NCBI GenBank assembly: GCA_910586835.1
Contig: CAJUJU010000018.1
Location: 1-57,481 of the forward strand
Reading direction: 5' to 3'
Length of the DNA stretch: 57,481 nt
From: an uncultured Acetatifactor sp.
GTDB taxonomy: Bacteria > Bacillota > Clostridia > Lachnospirales > Lachnospiraceae
Position 1 is the first letter of the stretch; each line of letters opens with the position of its first letter. Position numbers and translations under genes: made by a program. Shown piece by piece: positions 42,052 through 51,683 of the stretch. The notes under the pieces are model-generated. The model searched no databases. It had not been told where the DNA came from and was given only the letters and a program-made list of their open reading frames with translations.

Positions 42052-43929
42052 ATGGAAAAGAAGACAAATTTTTTAAAGATTCCGGCGAACCGGATTATAG
42101 CGCTGATACTGTTGGACGTGATGAATATTTCCATCGCGTCCTTTGCGCCCCTTTATATTCGGTTTGAATTTCGCATCAGCGATATCTACCCGCAATTTAT
42201 GAAGAGCTTTGAGCATTTGTTGATTCCCAATATTCTGCTTACATTGCTCTTTTTTGCGATCTGGAAGCTTTATAAAAGTGTCTGGCGCTATGCCAGTGTC
42301 AACGAACTCATCAATATTATTGCCGCAAATGTCTGTGCCACCGTGGCACAGATGATTTATATCTATGCCAGCGGAAATCATATGCCCAGAAGCTATGGCT
42401 TTCTCTATTGCCTTACGCTGATCCTGCTCACAGGTGTCATTCGCTTTGGCTATCGGATTCTGAGGATCCTCAGCAATAAGCGGTTCAGCCTGGCGGGAAG
42501 GAAAATATGGTCCAACGCCATGGTGATCGGAGCAGGGGCGGCGGGGGACATGCTTCTGAAGGAGATCGAGAGCAGCAGTTATCTGCAGCTTACCGCAAAA
42601 TGCATTATCGACGACCAGCCGGGATGCCATGGGAAGCTGCTGCGGGGCGTGCCCATTGTGGGCGGCCGGGATAAAATCCTGGAAGCGGTGCGTCTGTACA
42701 ATATCGACGAGATTATTTTTGCCATTCCCTCCGCGGATCCTCAGACAAAAAAAGAAATATTGGAAATCTGTAAGGAGTCGGGCTGCAAAATGCGGATGCT
42801 TCCCGGCGTTTATCAGCTCATCAACGGCGATGTGTCCGTATCCAAGCTGAAGCAGGTGGAGATCGAGGATCTTCTGGGGAGAGAGCCGGTTCAGATCAAC
42901 ACGGAGGAGGTGTTGAACTACGTCAGGGGAAAGACCATCCTGGTGACAGGCGGGGGCGGGTCTATCGGCAGTGAGTTATGCAGGCAGATTGCGGCTCACG
43001 ATCCGAAACAGCTGGTTATTCTGGATATTTATGAAAACAATGCCTATCAGATTCAGCAGGAGCTGATCCGAAAATTTCCGGGGCTGAATCTGCAGGTGCT
43101 CATCGGCTCCGTGCGCAACACCAACCGGGTGAATGAAGTATTTGAGAGCTATCGGCCCGATATCGTCTACCATGCCGCGGCCCACAAGCATGTGCCGCTG
43201 ATGGAGACAAGCCCCAACGAAGCAGTCAAGAACAATGTGATGGGAACCTATAGGGTTGCTGTGGCGGCGGATCGTTATGGGGTGGAACGGTTTGTGATGA
43301 TCTCCACCGACAAGGCGGTGAACCCCACCAATGTCATGGGAGCTACCAAGCGGATCTGCGAGATGATAATTCAGATGATGAACCAGCGGTCAAAGACAAA
43401 TTATGTAGCGGTGCGGTTCGGAAATGTGCTGGGGAGCAACGGCAGCGTGATCCCTCTGTTCAAGCAGCAGATCGCGGAAGGCGGCCCCGTGACCGTTACG
43501 GATCCGGAAATCATCCGTTATTTCATGACCATTCCGGAGGCGGTTTCCCTGGTGCTGCAGGCGGGAGCATACGCCAAGGGAGGGGAGATCTTTGTCCTGG
43601 ATATGGGAGAGCCTGTGAAGATCCTGGATCTTGCCGTAAATCTCATCAAGCTCTCCGGCTTTCGGCCCGGGGAGGACATTGAGATCAGGTTTACCGGGCT
43701 GCGCCCGGGGGAGAAGATGTACGAGGAGCTTCTCCTGCGGGAGGAGGGTCTGAAAAAGACGGCCAATAAAATGATCTATATCGGAAAGCCCATGGAGTTT
43801 GACACGGTGGTATTTGAAAAACAGCTGGAAAAGCTGATTTCCGATGCGAGAGAGGAGTCTGCGGAAATCCGCAGGGACATCAAGGAGATTGTGGGGACAT
43901 ACCGCGAGGAGGAATACCGGAATGTATAA
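42052..43929 (+). CDS. Membrane NDP-sugar 4,6-dehydratase (CapD/WbpM/PglF type)
   Basis: A 625-residue polysaccharide biosynthesis enzyme. Four N-terminal membrane helices lie in residues 13-130. A CoA-binding-like domain follows (VIGAGAAGDMLLKEIESS). The C-terminal dehydratase has the Rossmann motif GGGGSIGSE at about residue 300, the catalytic-like ISTDKAVNPTNVMGATKR near 417, and GNVLGSNGSVIPLFKQQI. The M-x3-K pair replacing Y-x3-K is typical of the large membrane members. These make UDP-4-keto-6-deoxy-GlcNAc. ATG 42052 has only a weak site (ACAGG). It overlaps the next transferase by eight bases. Together with that and the SDR it suggests QuiNAc or FucNAc synthesis. Confidence 0.9.
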   Translation: MEKKTNFLKIPANRIIALILLDVMNISIASFAPLYIRFEFRISDIYPQFMKSFEHLLIPNILLTLLFFAIWKLYKSVWRYASVNELINIIAANVCATVAQMIYIYASGNHMPRSYGFLYCLTLILLTGVIRFGYRILRILSNKRFSLAGRKIWSNAMVIGAGAAGDMLLKEIESSSYLQLTAKCIIDDQPGCHGKLLRGVPIVGGRDKILEAVRLYNIDEIIFAIPSADPQTKKEILEICKESGCKMRMLPGVYQLINGDVSVSKLKQVEIEDLLGREPVQINTEEVLNYVRGKTILVTGGGGSIGSELCRQIAAHDPKQLVILDIYENNAYQIQQELIRKFPGLNLQVLIGSVRNTNRVNEVFESYRPDIVYHAAAHKHVPLMETSPNEAVKNNVMGTYRVAVAADRYGVERFVMISTDKAVNPTNVMGATKRICEMIIQMMNQRSKTNYVAVRFGNVLGSNGSVIPLFKQQIAEGGPVTVTDPEIIRYFMTIPEAVSLVLQAGAYAKGGEIFVLDMGEPVKILDLAVNLIKLSGFRPGEDIEIRFTGLRPGEKMYEELLLREEGLKKTANKMIYIGKPMEFDTVVFEKQLEKLISDAREESAEIRRDIKEIVGTYREEEYRNV

Positions 43930-44590
43930 GACAGTAAAAAGTGTCATTGACCGTGTTTTTGCCTTCCTTGGACTGATTGTCCTTTCGCCTCTTCTGCTGG
44001 CGCTGGTCATTGCCATAAAGTGCGACTCTCCCGGGCCCGTGCTTTTTAAACAGAAGCGGGTCGGTATATATAAGAAACATTTTAATATCCTGAAATTCCG
44101 CACCATGCGGATTGACACGCCAAAGGATACGCCTACGCATCTGTTGAAAAATCCGGAGCAGTACATCACAAAGGCAGGAGCATTTCTGCGCCGCACCAGT
44201 CTGGATGAGCTTCCCCAGATTATCAATATCCTCAAAGGAGACATGGCTGTGGTAGGACCCAGGCCGGCGCTCTGGAACCAGTATGACCTGATCGCGGAGC
44301 GGGATAAATACGGGGCCAACGATGTTTTGCCCGGGCTGACGGGGTGGGCCCAGATCAACGGAAGAGACGAGCTGCCCATCGACGTGAAAGCCAGTCTGGA
44401 CGGGGAATATGTGAAAAAGATGGGTTTTCTGATGGATTTGAAGTGCATCGTGGGCACGGTAAAATCCGTTCTGAAGCAGGACGGTGTGGTGGAAGGCGGC
44501 ACCGGGGAACTGGAACGTGGATCCCGGCGGAAGGGGAATGACAGGGGTGAATCGAATTCCAAGGGCGCGTCGGCGCGGGAGGAAGAGTGA
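43922..44590 (+). CDS. Small phosphoglycosyl transferase (PglC/WbpL-like role)
   Basis: A 222-residue bacterial sugar transferase of the PglC size. One N-terminal reentrant helix (VKSVIDRVFAFLGLIVLSPL), then KRVGIYKKHFNILKFRTMR, RRTSLDELPQIINILKGDMA, GPRPALWNQY and LPGLTGWAQINGRDELP. The tail is charged and disordered. Start ATG 43922 lies in the end of the preceding gene (GAGGAGG upstream). The open frame could be drawn from 43844, but that part only repeats the previous gene in another frame. It probably transfers a 6-deoxy-amino sugar phosphate made by its neighbours. Confidence 0.92.
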   Translation: MYKTVKSVIDRVFAFLGLIVLSPLLLALVIAIKCDSPGPVLFKQKRVGIYKKHFNILKFRTMRIDTPKDTPTHLLKNPEQYITKAGAFLRRTSLDELPQIINILKGDMAVVGPRPALWNQYDLIAERDKYGANDVLPGLTGWAQINGRDELPIDVKASLDGEYVKKMGFLMDLKCIVGTVKSVLKQDGVVEGGTGELERGSRRKGNDRGESNSKGASAREEE

Positions 44591-44668
44591 ACCGACCGGT
44601 TCGCAGAGGCGACGCTGACATTCGGTGCGCCAGCCTGTGCAAAATACTCCGCGACATGGAGGATTAAA

Positions 44669-45553
44669 ATGAAAAAAGTCCTGATTACCGGAGCGGGCAG
44701 TTACATCGGAACCGCTTTTGAAAAGTGGATAGCGAGCCAGGATTACTCCATAGCAACGGAAACCCTGGATATGAGGGGTGAGGCGTGGAGGGAGCATGAC
44801 TTTCACGGGTTTGACGCCGTGTTCCATGTGGCAGGTATGGCTCACGCAGATGTTGGCAGAGTCACAGAAGAGCAGAAACAGCTTTATTACAGGGTGAATT
44901 GTGATCTGGCTCTGGAATGCGCCGAGAAGGCGAAGAAGGAAGGCGTAAGCCAGTTTATCTATATGAGCAGTATCATTGTTTACGGGGAGAGCGCGGGAAT
45001 CGGCAGGCAGAAGGTGATTACCCGGGATACCCTTCCCGCTCCTGCAAACTTTTACGGCGACAGCAAGCTGAAGGCGGAGGAGGGGCTTAGGGGACTGGAG
45101 GATGACAGCTTTGGCGTGGTGATTCTCCGGCCTCCCATGATCTACGGGAAGGGCTCAAAGGGCAATTATCCCCTTCTTGCGAAAATGGCGGTTAAGTTTC
45201 CCTTTTTTCCCAGGGAAAATAATCAGAGAAGTATGCTTTATATAGGAAACCTTTGCAGGTTTCTGCAGCTTATGATACAAAACGGCGAGAGGGGAACCTT
45301 TTATCCCCAGAACGCCGAATATGTTCAGACCGGGAATATGGTTGCCGCCATTGCGTTGGAACATGGAAAGAAGGTGCGGCTGACCCGCATTTTCCATCCG
45401 GCACTTCTTCTTCTGGGGAAGCTGGGCGGAAAGCCGGGAGGGCTGGTCAACAAGGCATTTGGAAGCATGGTCTATGAGCAGACCATGAGTGAATACAGGG
45501 AAGAGTACCGGATGTATGGGTTTGAGGAATCCATACGTCTGACGGAGAGTTGA
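44669..45553 (+). CDS. NAD-dependent epimerase/dehydratase (SDR), WbpV-like
   Basis: A 294-residue extended short-chain dehydrogenase. The Rossmann motif is GAGSYIG (residues 8-14). A Ser in MSSIIVYGES and Tyr129/Lys133 (FYGDSK) complete the catalytic triad. The rest shows ILRPPMIYGKGSKGNYPLL. Genes of this type paired with a CapD-type dehydratase and a PglC-type transferase include wbpV (P. aeruginosa) and wreQ (R. etli), which reduce a 4-keto intermediate to QuiNAc or FucNAc. That assignment is by context. ATG 44669 follows GGAGG, 13 bases upstream. Confidence 0.88.
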   Translation: MKKVLITGAGSYIGTAFEKWIASQDYSIATETLDMRGEAWREHDFHGFDAVFHVAGMAHADVGRVTEEQKQLYYRVNCDLALECAEKAKKEGVSQFIYMSSIIVYGESAGIGRQKVITRDTLPAPANFYGDSKLKAEEGLRGLEDDSFGVVILRPPMIYGKGSKGNYPLLAKMAVKFPFFPRENNQRSMLYIGNLCRFLQLMIQNGERGTFYPQNAEYVQTGNMVAAIALEHGKKVRLTRIFHPALLLLGKLGGKPGGLVNKAFGSMVYEQTMSEYREEYRMYGFEESIRLTES

Positions 45554-45554
45554 G

Positions 45555-46298
45555 ATGGATGATACCGTAAGCATTGTCACCGTGACCTATAACAGCGAAA
45601 AGACGCTTGGTGTCACCATGGAATCGGTGTTGGGACAGACCTGCAGCGCAATAGAATATCTGATCATTGACGGCGCGTCGCAGGACGGCACTGTAGAGCT
45701 GGCGGAGAGCTACCGACAGCGTATGGGGGAAAGAGGAATCTGTCTCCGCATTGTCTCGGAGAAAGACGGCGGTATCTACGATGCCATGAACAAGGGGATA
45801 GCCCTTGCCACGGGAGGAATCATCGGGATTCTGAACAGCGACGACTGGTACGAGCCGGACGCGGTGGAGACCGTGAGGAAGGAATTTGAAAAGGAAGACT
45901 GTGATCTGCTTTTTTCCAATATCAGGCTATACAGGAAAAACGGCAGAAGCCTGGTGAAAAAGGCCAGACTGCGCAGATTTCAGACCTCCAGAGACTGGAA
46001 TCATCCAACCATGTTCGTGCGTGCCCGGATTTACAAGAGCCATCCCTTCCGTGATCGGGGCATCCATGACGACTATGGCTGCTATCTGCAGCTGGTGAAG
46101 GAAGGATACCGGGTCAGGACATTGGATAAGGTATTGGCCAATTTCCGTATGGGAGGAGTCAGCAACCGTAAGAGTCTGCGGGAGGCGGTGCAGAGGATAA
46201 AGGATCGTTACCGCTGGTGCTACCGGATAAACGGGTACAGCAGGTGGTATCTGGCGGAGTGCGTGGCCATTGAAGCGGTGAAGATGATTCTGGGCTGA
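45555..46298 (+). CDS. GT2 family glycosyltransferase (WcaA-like)
   Basis: A 247-residue GT-A enzyme: SIVTVTYNSEKTLGVTMESV, DGASQDGTV, EKDGGIYDAMNKGIALATG and NSDDWYEPDAVE metal site. The DWNHPTMFVRARIYK motif and LQLVKEGYRVR are typical. It starts two bases after the SDR stop, so translation is coupled. Probably adds the second sugar onto the QuiNAc/FucNAc-type primer. Confidence 0.9.
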   Translation: MDDTVSIVTVTYNSEKTLGVTMESVLGQTCSAIEYLIIDGASQDGTVELAESYRQRMGERGICLRIVSEKDGGIYDAMNKGIALATGGIIGILNSDDWYEPDAVETVRKEFEKEDCDLLFSNIRLYRKNGRSLVKKARLRRFQTSRDWNHPTMFVRARIYKSHPFRDRGIHDDYGCYLQLVKEGYRVRTLDKVLANFRMGGVSNRKSLREAVQRIKDRYRWCYRINGYSRWYLAECVAIEAVKMILG

Positions 46299-46382
46299 AT
46301 GGATAGGGGATCGGAAGCGGCGTGAAGGCTTTGAAATTGCTTTGCGGCTTTTGGATTCGGAAATAAGAACAGGAGTATGGTT

Positions 46383-47483
46383 GTGAAGATAGGGATAGAT
46401 TTGCTTTGGGTTCGCCCGGGGATCTGTGGTGGGACGGAATCCTTTATCAGAAATTTGATGAATGGTTTTGGAAGATATGACGAAACTGACGAGTTCATGC
46501 TTTTTGTGTCCCGGGATAACAGCGACAGCTTTCAGGCTTTTGACAGTTTTCCAAATATGACACGCATGGTTATGCCGGTGGATTCGGCCAGTCAGCCCAG
46601 GCGGATTCTTTGGGAAAATATGCACCTCGACAAGGCGGCTGTTAAATCCGGTGTTGATGTGATGTTTATCCCTGTATACAGCATGCCGGTGACATATGGA
46701 AGCGGCATACCGTATGTCAGCGTGATTCATGATTTACAGGCGCTCCATTATCCGCAGTATTTTTCGACGGTCAGACGGTTGTTTTTGAAATACATGTGGA
46801 AACATGCCTGCCGGGCTTCTTCCCGTGTGATCACTATATCGGAATACTGTAAGCGAGATCTGTCGGAACATTATCCGACAGTGGAAGAGAAATGTTGTGT
46901 CATCTATAATCCGGTGGAGACAGGAGACTCCGGGTTGACCTCTGCAGTTTTGGAGGAGAAATACGGAATTCGTGAAAATGAATATTTTTACTGTGTCAGC
47001 TCCATGCTTCCACACAAGAATCTGGAGACGCTGCTGAGGACGATTGCACTGAGGAAACAAAAGGGGAAAGCGGTTCCCCTGGTTTTGAGCGGAGTTGGAG
47101 GAGATACGGCGGCATTTGACAAAGCGGTGATGGAGAACGGAATTGAAGATCTGGTGATCAATACAGGTTTTGTCTCCAATCAGGAGCGGGACTGCCTTTA
47201 TGAGAGCTGCAGGCTGTTTCTGTTTCCCAGTGTGTTTGAAGGCTTTGGAATGCCTCCGATAGAAGCCATGCGCAGAGGAAAGCGTGTGGTTATGACGCGA
47301 AAGAGCTGCCTTGAGGAGGTAACGCAGGGCAGGGCGGTATATGTAGAGAATCCATATGACGCAGAGGAGTGGTCAGAAAAAATAGACGATGCCCTGCTGC
47401 TCTCCAGGCAGGCGGAAGCCTTTGAAGAGTACAGTCTGGAGAAGGTGGTGGAAAAATATGTGTCAGTATTGCGGAATGCATAA
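46383..47483 (+). CDS. GT4 family glycosyltransferase
   Basis: A 366-residue GT-B enzyme with KIGIDLLWVRPGICGGTES, VIHDLQALHYPQYFS, YFYCVSSMLPHKNLETLLR, and the EX7E region FPSVFEGFGMPPIEAM. GTG 46383 is taken as the start because AGGAG at 46371-46375 is well placed for it; an in-frame ATG at 46377 is only one base from that site. Retaining mechanism expected from the family. Donor unknown. Confidence 0.9.
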   Translation: MKIGIDLLWVRPGICGGTESFIRNLMNGFGRYDETDEFMLFVSRDNSDSFQAFDSFPNMTRMVMPVDSASQPRRILWENMHLDKAAVKSGVDVMFIPVYSMPVTYGSGIPYVSVIHDLQALHYPQYFSTVRRLFLKYMWKHACRASSRVITISEYCKRDLSEHYPTVEEKCCVIYNPVETGDSGLTSAVLEEKYGIRENEYFYCVSSMLPHKNLETLLRTIALRKQKGKAVPLVLSGVGGDTAAFDKAVMENGIEDLVINTGFVSNQERDCLYESCRLFLFPSVFEGFGMPPIEAMRRGKRVVMTRKSCLEEVTQGRAVYVENPYDAEEWSEKIDDALLLSRQAEAFEEYSLEKVVEKYVSVLRNA

Positions 47484-47537
47484 AGTTTTGACTTTTATGG
47501 ATTGTTATGTGTGCCGGAGTGCGCGAAAGGCAGAGCC

Positions 47538-49076
47538 ATGAAGAGAACCCGAAGAACCTTTGTCAATGTTATTACGTCTGCAGTCACCTATGCGGTAAAC
47601 CTGGTCACTGCTTTTGTGGTTCAAAGTGTGCTGGTTGACACAATGGGGACGGACTATAACGGTATAAATGGTCTGTTTGGAAGTATTATATCCATGATGT
47701 CTCTTGCGGATCTGGGAATCGGGACAGCAATTATATATCATATGTATCGTCCCATGGCGGAGCGAAATCAGCGACAGATTAATTCGCTGCTGCGTTTTTA
47801 CAGAAGATGCTATGTTGGAATCTCCGGAGTAGTTCTTTTGATTGGCATTGTGGTGGGGGTGTTTATTCCTCTCTTGGTGGGAGAGGTGGAAATACATGAC
47901 AGTATTTATCTGATCTATGCCTTTTTTTTGGCGGACTGTCTATGCTCCTACTTCCTGGCTTATAAGAAATCGCTGCTCTATGCGGATCTGATGAATTACA
48001 TACCGGATACGATCTATTTTTTGACATATATTGTTCAGAACGCACTGCAGATTTATGTTCTTCTGGTTTTTCAGAATTTTATTCTATTCCTGATTTTGAA
48101 AATGTTGGGAAAATGTGTTCCAAATCTGTTCATCTCTCTGTATATCAGGAGAAAATATCCTTTCACGGCGGAGAGATGCACAGAGCCTGTTGAGAAAGAG
48201 ATTCGGGAAGATATTGTCACAAAAGTGAAGGGGCTGCTGTGCCACAAGCTGGGTAAAATAATTGTTACCGGAAGCGACAGCATTGTGATTACGGGCATAT
48301 TGGGGATTAAGGTCATGAGCTTGTATACCAATTACCGTCTTGTCATCGCAGGGATCACAGCTCTTTTGAGCAAAATGTTTGAGACATTGACCAACAGTGT
48401 GGGGAATTTTTTGTTAGACAGCAGCCAGGAGCAGAGACGGGATGTCTTCAAAAAGGTTGATTTTATTAATTTCTGGTTTTTCGGCCTTGTGGCGGCAGGG
48501 CTGTATGCGGTTCTGCAGCCGTTGGTGGAGCTGTGGATGGGAAAAGACTTTTTGTTTGATAAGACAGTGGTTTTTGTGCTGGTAATAAATTTTTACCTGG
48601 ACGGGATGAGGGCATCCGTAAATACCTTTAAGGAGGCGGCGGGGATTTTTCATGAAGATCGCAGGATTCCGCTGATAGAGGCGCTGCTCAATCTGGTGGC
48701 TTCTGTCGTGTTGGCAGGGGTGATTGGGACAGCAGGGGTATTTCTGGGAACCATACTCAGTACGGCTGTGGTGTATCTGTACAGCTATCCCAGATATGTC
48801 TGCGGGCCTCTTTTTGATATTACAGGAAGGCAATATGTGGGGATGACAGTACGTCATTTACTGGTGATGCTGAGTGTACTTGGAATTACAGAGTTTTGTA
48901 TCGCCGGTATGGAGGATTGGAATCTGTGGGTGCGGCTGGTTCTGTCAGGCGCTGCGGCGACGGCAGTTTTTCACGCAGTATTTTTGCTGTTATATGGGAG
49001 AAGCGGAGAACTCCGCTATTATATGGATTTGATCAGAGGCAGAATCTGGTCGGGACAGGAGGGAAAAGATTGCTGA
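47538..49076 (+). CDS. Wzx-type flippase (polysaccharide transporter)
   Basis: A 512-residue membrane protein with 12-14 helices of the MOP/PST superfamily. The N-terminus (KRTRRTFVNVITSAVTYAVN, DTMGTDYNGINGLFGSIISM) and LGIGTAIIYHMYRPMAE are characteristic of polysaccharide flippases. It moves the lipid-linked repeat unit across the membrane. ATG 47538 is preceded by AAAGGCAG; earlier in-frame starts at 47502 lack a site. It overlaps the polymerase gene by seven bases. Confidence 0.88.
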   Translation: MKRTRRTFVNVITSAVTYAVNLVTAFVVQSVLVDTMGTDYNGINGLFGSIISMMSLADLGIGTAIIYHMYRPMAERNQRQINSLLRFYRRCYVGISGVVLLIGIVVGVFIPLLVGEVEIHDSIYLIYAFFLADCLCSYFLAYKKSLLYADLMNYIPDTIYFLTYIVQNALQIYVLLVFQNFILFLILKMLGKCVPNLFISLYIRRKYPFTAERCTEPVEKEIREDIVTKVKGLLCHKLGKIIVTGSDSIVITGILGIKVMSLYTNYRLVIAGITALLSKMFETLTNSVGNFLLDSSQEQRRDVFKKVDFINFWFFGLVAAGLYAVLQPLVELWMGKDFLFDKTVVFVLVINFYLDGMRASVNTFKEAAGIFHEDRRIPLIEALLNLVASVVLAGVIGTAGVFLGTILSTAVVYLYSYPRYVCGPLFDITGRQYVGMTVRHLLVMLSVLGITEFCIAGMEDWNLWVRLVLSGAAATAVFHAVFLLLYGRSGELRYYMDLIRGRIWSGQEGKDC

Positions 49077-50197
49077 AGCTCAGAAAGAAACTGGGAGAGT
49101 ATCAGGAAATTTATTACTTGATTTTTATTCTTGCGATGACAGGGATGACCTCTGCGGGGATCAATTCGGAGTATCGGATTTACAAAATCGTATTTGCGGT
49201 GGTAACGTTGTTTTTGCTGCTGAAGGTGATTGTTACAGATTATACATGGCGAGAACTTGTACTGATGGCACTTCTCACAGTACTGTTGGGGGTCAATTTA
49301 CTGAGAAACGGGGAGAAGACACTTATTTTGACAGCTATGGGGGTCTTCGGGGCGAAAAATGTGTCTCTGGAAAAAGTCTTCAAGTATGCGTTATGGTTAA
49401 AGGTTGCGCTTACGGGGGGGACACTTTTGCTGGCAGCAGCAGGACTGATTGAGAACAGGGAGATATTGCTGCCAAAAAATCTGGAAACAGTGACGTTATA
49501 CTGTTATGGATATCATACTCCTAATATGGCATTTGCCAATATTTTTGTCATACTTCTTTTGGCTGTTATTGTCTACGGGGACAGACTGAGGTGGTATGCC
49601 TATGTAATAGGAACAGGAATTATGCTGGCGGCATATAGACTTTTTATGTGCCGAACAGGTATTGTCGCATGGGGAATACTGCTCCTGATGGTGCTGGGAT
49701 ATAGAGTAATAAGGCACTGGAAGCTGGAGAAGGCTTATATGACCCTGTTTGTTGCGATTCCGGCAGTGTTGGCAGGGCTGACTTTAATATTACCTCTTTG
49801 GGTGAGAAAAGATGCAGTGGCTAATCAGATGCTGAACTATTATCTGACAGGCAGAATTGACCTCATCAATCCCTTTTACGATAATATCGGCAATGCTGTT
49901 TTGGGGAATATTCCGCGTATAGACTTTGACATCAGTTATTTTCATGTGTTGTATAATTATGGCTGGGTAGTGTTTGCGCTTTGGATTGTTGCATATTGTG
50001 CGGGAATATGGTATTGTAACAGAAAGAAAAATTATTATGGGACAATAGGACTGGGGATTATGGCGGTATACGGTTTCATGGAATTACTGCCTTTAAGTGT
50101 ACTATGGAATCTTCCATTGCTGTATTTGGCGTGGATTCTGTTCAAGGAGAGAAGAGCAACAAATGAACAGCTACAACAAGAAATATCAGATCATTGA
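49070..50197 (+). CDS. Wzy-like O-antigen polymerase
   Basis: A 375-residue membrane protein with about eleven helices and the Wzy pattern of a large outer loop near residues 260-300 (YYLTGRIDLINPFYDNIGN), typical of polymerases. TTG 49070 follows AGGAGGG (49058-49064) and overlaps the flippase by seven bases; the larger open frame from 48896 is out-of-frame reading of that gene. The C-terminus overlaps the start of the next gene. It would join repeat units of Module B. Confidence 0.82.
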   Translation: MLKLRKKLGEYQEIYYLIFILAMTGMTSAGINSEYRIYKIVFAVVTLFLLLKVIVTDYTWRELVLMALLTVLLGVNLLRNGEKTLILTAMGVFGAKNVSLEKVFKYALWLKVALTGGTLLLAAAGLIENREILLPKNLETVTLYCYGYHTPNMAFANIFVILLLAVIVYGDRLRWYAYVIGTGIMLAAYRLFMCRTGIVAWGILLLMVLGYRVIRHWKLEKAYMTLFVAIPAVLAGLTLILPLWVRKDAVANQMLNYYLTGRIDLINPFYDNIGNAVLGNIPRIDFDISYFHVLYNYGWVVFALWIVAYCAGIWYCNRKKNYYGTIGLGIMAVYGFMELLPLSVLWNLPLLYLAWILFKERRATNEQLQQEISDH

Positions 50198-51584
50198 GAC
50201 CTACGGCTTATTGCTGCTGGATGTGATATGTATAACGGCCTCATATGCGATGGCCTATCTGATTCGTTATCATGAGGCTCCGCAGACTCTTGGGAAACGG
50301 GAGATTATGCAGATTTATCTGCCTTTTCTTCTGATTTGTATGCTCAATAACTTTTTTACCGATGAATATAAGCATTTCTTTCAGAGGGGAAACTATTATG
50401 AGCTTCTGCGGGTTCTCAGGTATAATATTATCCTGTTTGTGGGAACGGGATTCTATATCTATGCGTTCCGGCTGGAGTTGGAGTTTTCCCGATTGCTGTT
50501 GGGATATTTTGTGGTGATTAACACGGCTCTTACCTATCTGGTTCGGATTGCATTCAAGGAATACATGAACCGGTATTATAAGAAGAGCAGAAACAGTGAT
50601 AAAATTATTGTCGTGACCGCACAACAGGAAATAGAAAACGTGATGCATCACATCAGAAAGGATGCAGGCTGGAGCTATGAGATCATAGGAATTGTGATTA
50701 TAGATGCGGACAGAGTAGGGGAGATGATCGGAGGAATTCCGGTCATTGCCGACAGGAAAAGCGTGATTGAGGTGGCAAGACAGAGCGCTGTGGATGTGGT
50801 GCTGCTGCATTGTCCCGGGACAGAGAGCAGTGAGCTGGAGATTCTGATACAGTCCTTTTTGGCTATGGGCGTTACCTGTCATAACTGCATGGAGCGATTC
50901 AGTATTGACACACCCTGCAGCAGTGTGGGAAAGTTTGCCGGGTTTCCGGTGATGACTTATCTGGTGAATGTAATCGACTACCGGCGTATGATGATCAAGC
51001 GCCTGATGGATATTCTGGGGGGAGGCGTTGGCCTGCTGTTTACGCTGCTGCTGACACCCTTTGTGGCGCTAGCTATCAAGGTGGATTCCAGGGGGCCCGT
51101 GTTCTTTTCCCAGATCAGGATCGGGAAAAACGGCAGGCGGTTTAAGATGTACAAGTTTCGTTCCATGTATATTGATGCGGAGGAGCGGAAAAAGGAGCTG
51201 ATGGAACAGAATGAGGTGCAGGGGCTTATGTTTAAGATGGACAAGGACCCCCGTATTACCAGAGTGGGAAACTTTATCCGAAAGACAAGCATCGATGAAC
51301 TGCCGCAGTTTTGGAACGTACTGCGAGGGGATATGAGTTTGGTGGGAACCAGACCGCCCACAGTGGATGAGTTTGAGCAGTATAATATCTATTATCGGAG
51401 AAGGCTCAGCATTACGCCCGGATTGACCGGCATGTGGCAGGTCAGCGGTCGGAGTGATATCCGGGATTTTGAGGATGTGGTAAAGCTGGATCTGAAGTAC
51501 ATTGACGAGTGGTCACTCCGGCAGGATGTGAAGATACTGCTCCAAACGGTAGGAGTGGTGTTGTTCCGAAGGGGATCGAAGTAG
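50163..51584 (+). CDS. Large phosphoglycosyl transferase, second of its type
   Basis: A 473-residue exopolysaccharide polyprenyl glycosylphosphotransferase. N-terminal membrane helices in residues 10-130 (LLLLDVICITASYAMAYLIR first), a nucleotide-binding-like middle with IIVVTAQQEIENVMHH, then the catalytic domain from about residue 277: KRLMDILGGG, KFRSMYIDAEERKK, RKTSIDELPQFWNVLRGDMS, VGTRPPTVDEFEQY and TPGLTGMWQVSGRSDI. ATG 50163 lies in the end of the polymerase gene; GGAGAG is about 12 bases upstream. Module B thus carries two initiating transferases, the small one and this one. Confidence 0.92.
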   Translation: MNSYNKKYQIIETYGLLLLDVICITASYAMAYLIRYHEAPQTLGKREIMQIYLPFLLICMLNNFFTDEYKHFFQRGNYYELLRVLRYNIILFVGTGFYIYAFRLELEFSRLLLGYFVVINTALTYLVRIAFKEYMNRYYKKSRNSDKIIVVTAQQEIENVMHHIRKDAGWSYEIIGIVIIDADRVGEMIGGIPVIADRKSVIEVARQSAVDVVLLHCPGTESSELEILIQSFLAMGVTCHNCMERFSIDTPCSSVGKFAGFPVMTYLVNVIDYRRMMIKRLMDILGGGVGLLFTLLLTPFVALAIKVDSRGPVFFSQIRIGKNGRRFKMYKFRSMYIDAEERKKELMEQNEVQGLMFKMDKDPRITRVGNFIRKTSIDELPQFWNVLRGDMSLVGTRPPTVDEFEQYNIYYRRRLSITPGLTGMWQVSGRSDIRDFEDVVKLDLKYIDEWSLRQDVKILLQTVGVVLFRRGSK

Positions 51585-51683
51585 GCCGCTTGGGGGCAGG
51601 CTTTCCTGAAGAGGAGAGCTTTAGAGACATAACGTGGCAGCGGTTCTGAAGGCTGGAATAAAATCGGGAGAGGAGTGGGCACT

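Noticed and set aside
44587..44600. Palindrome GAACCGACCGGTTC between the small transferase and the SDR gene
   Set aside because: Too short and GC-rich to assign; no promoter or T-run nearby, probably chance.
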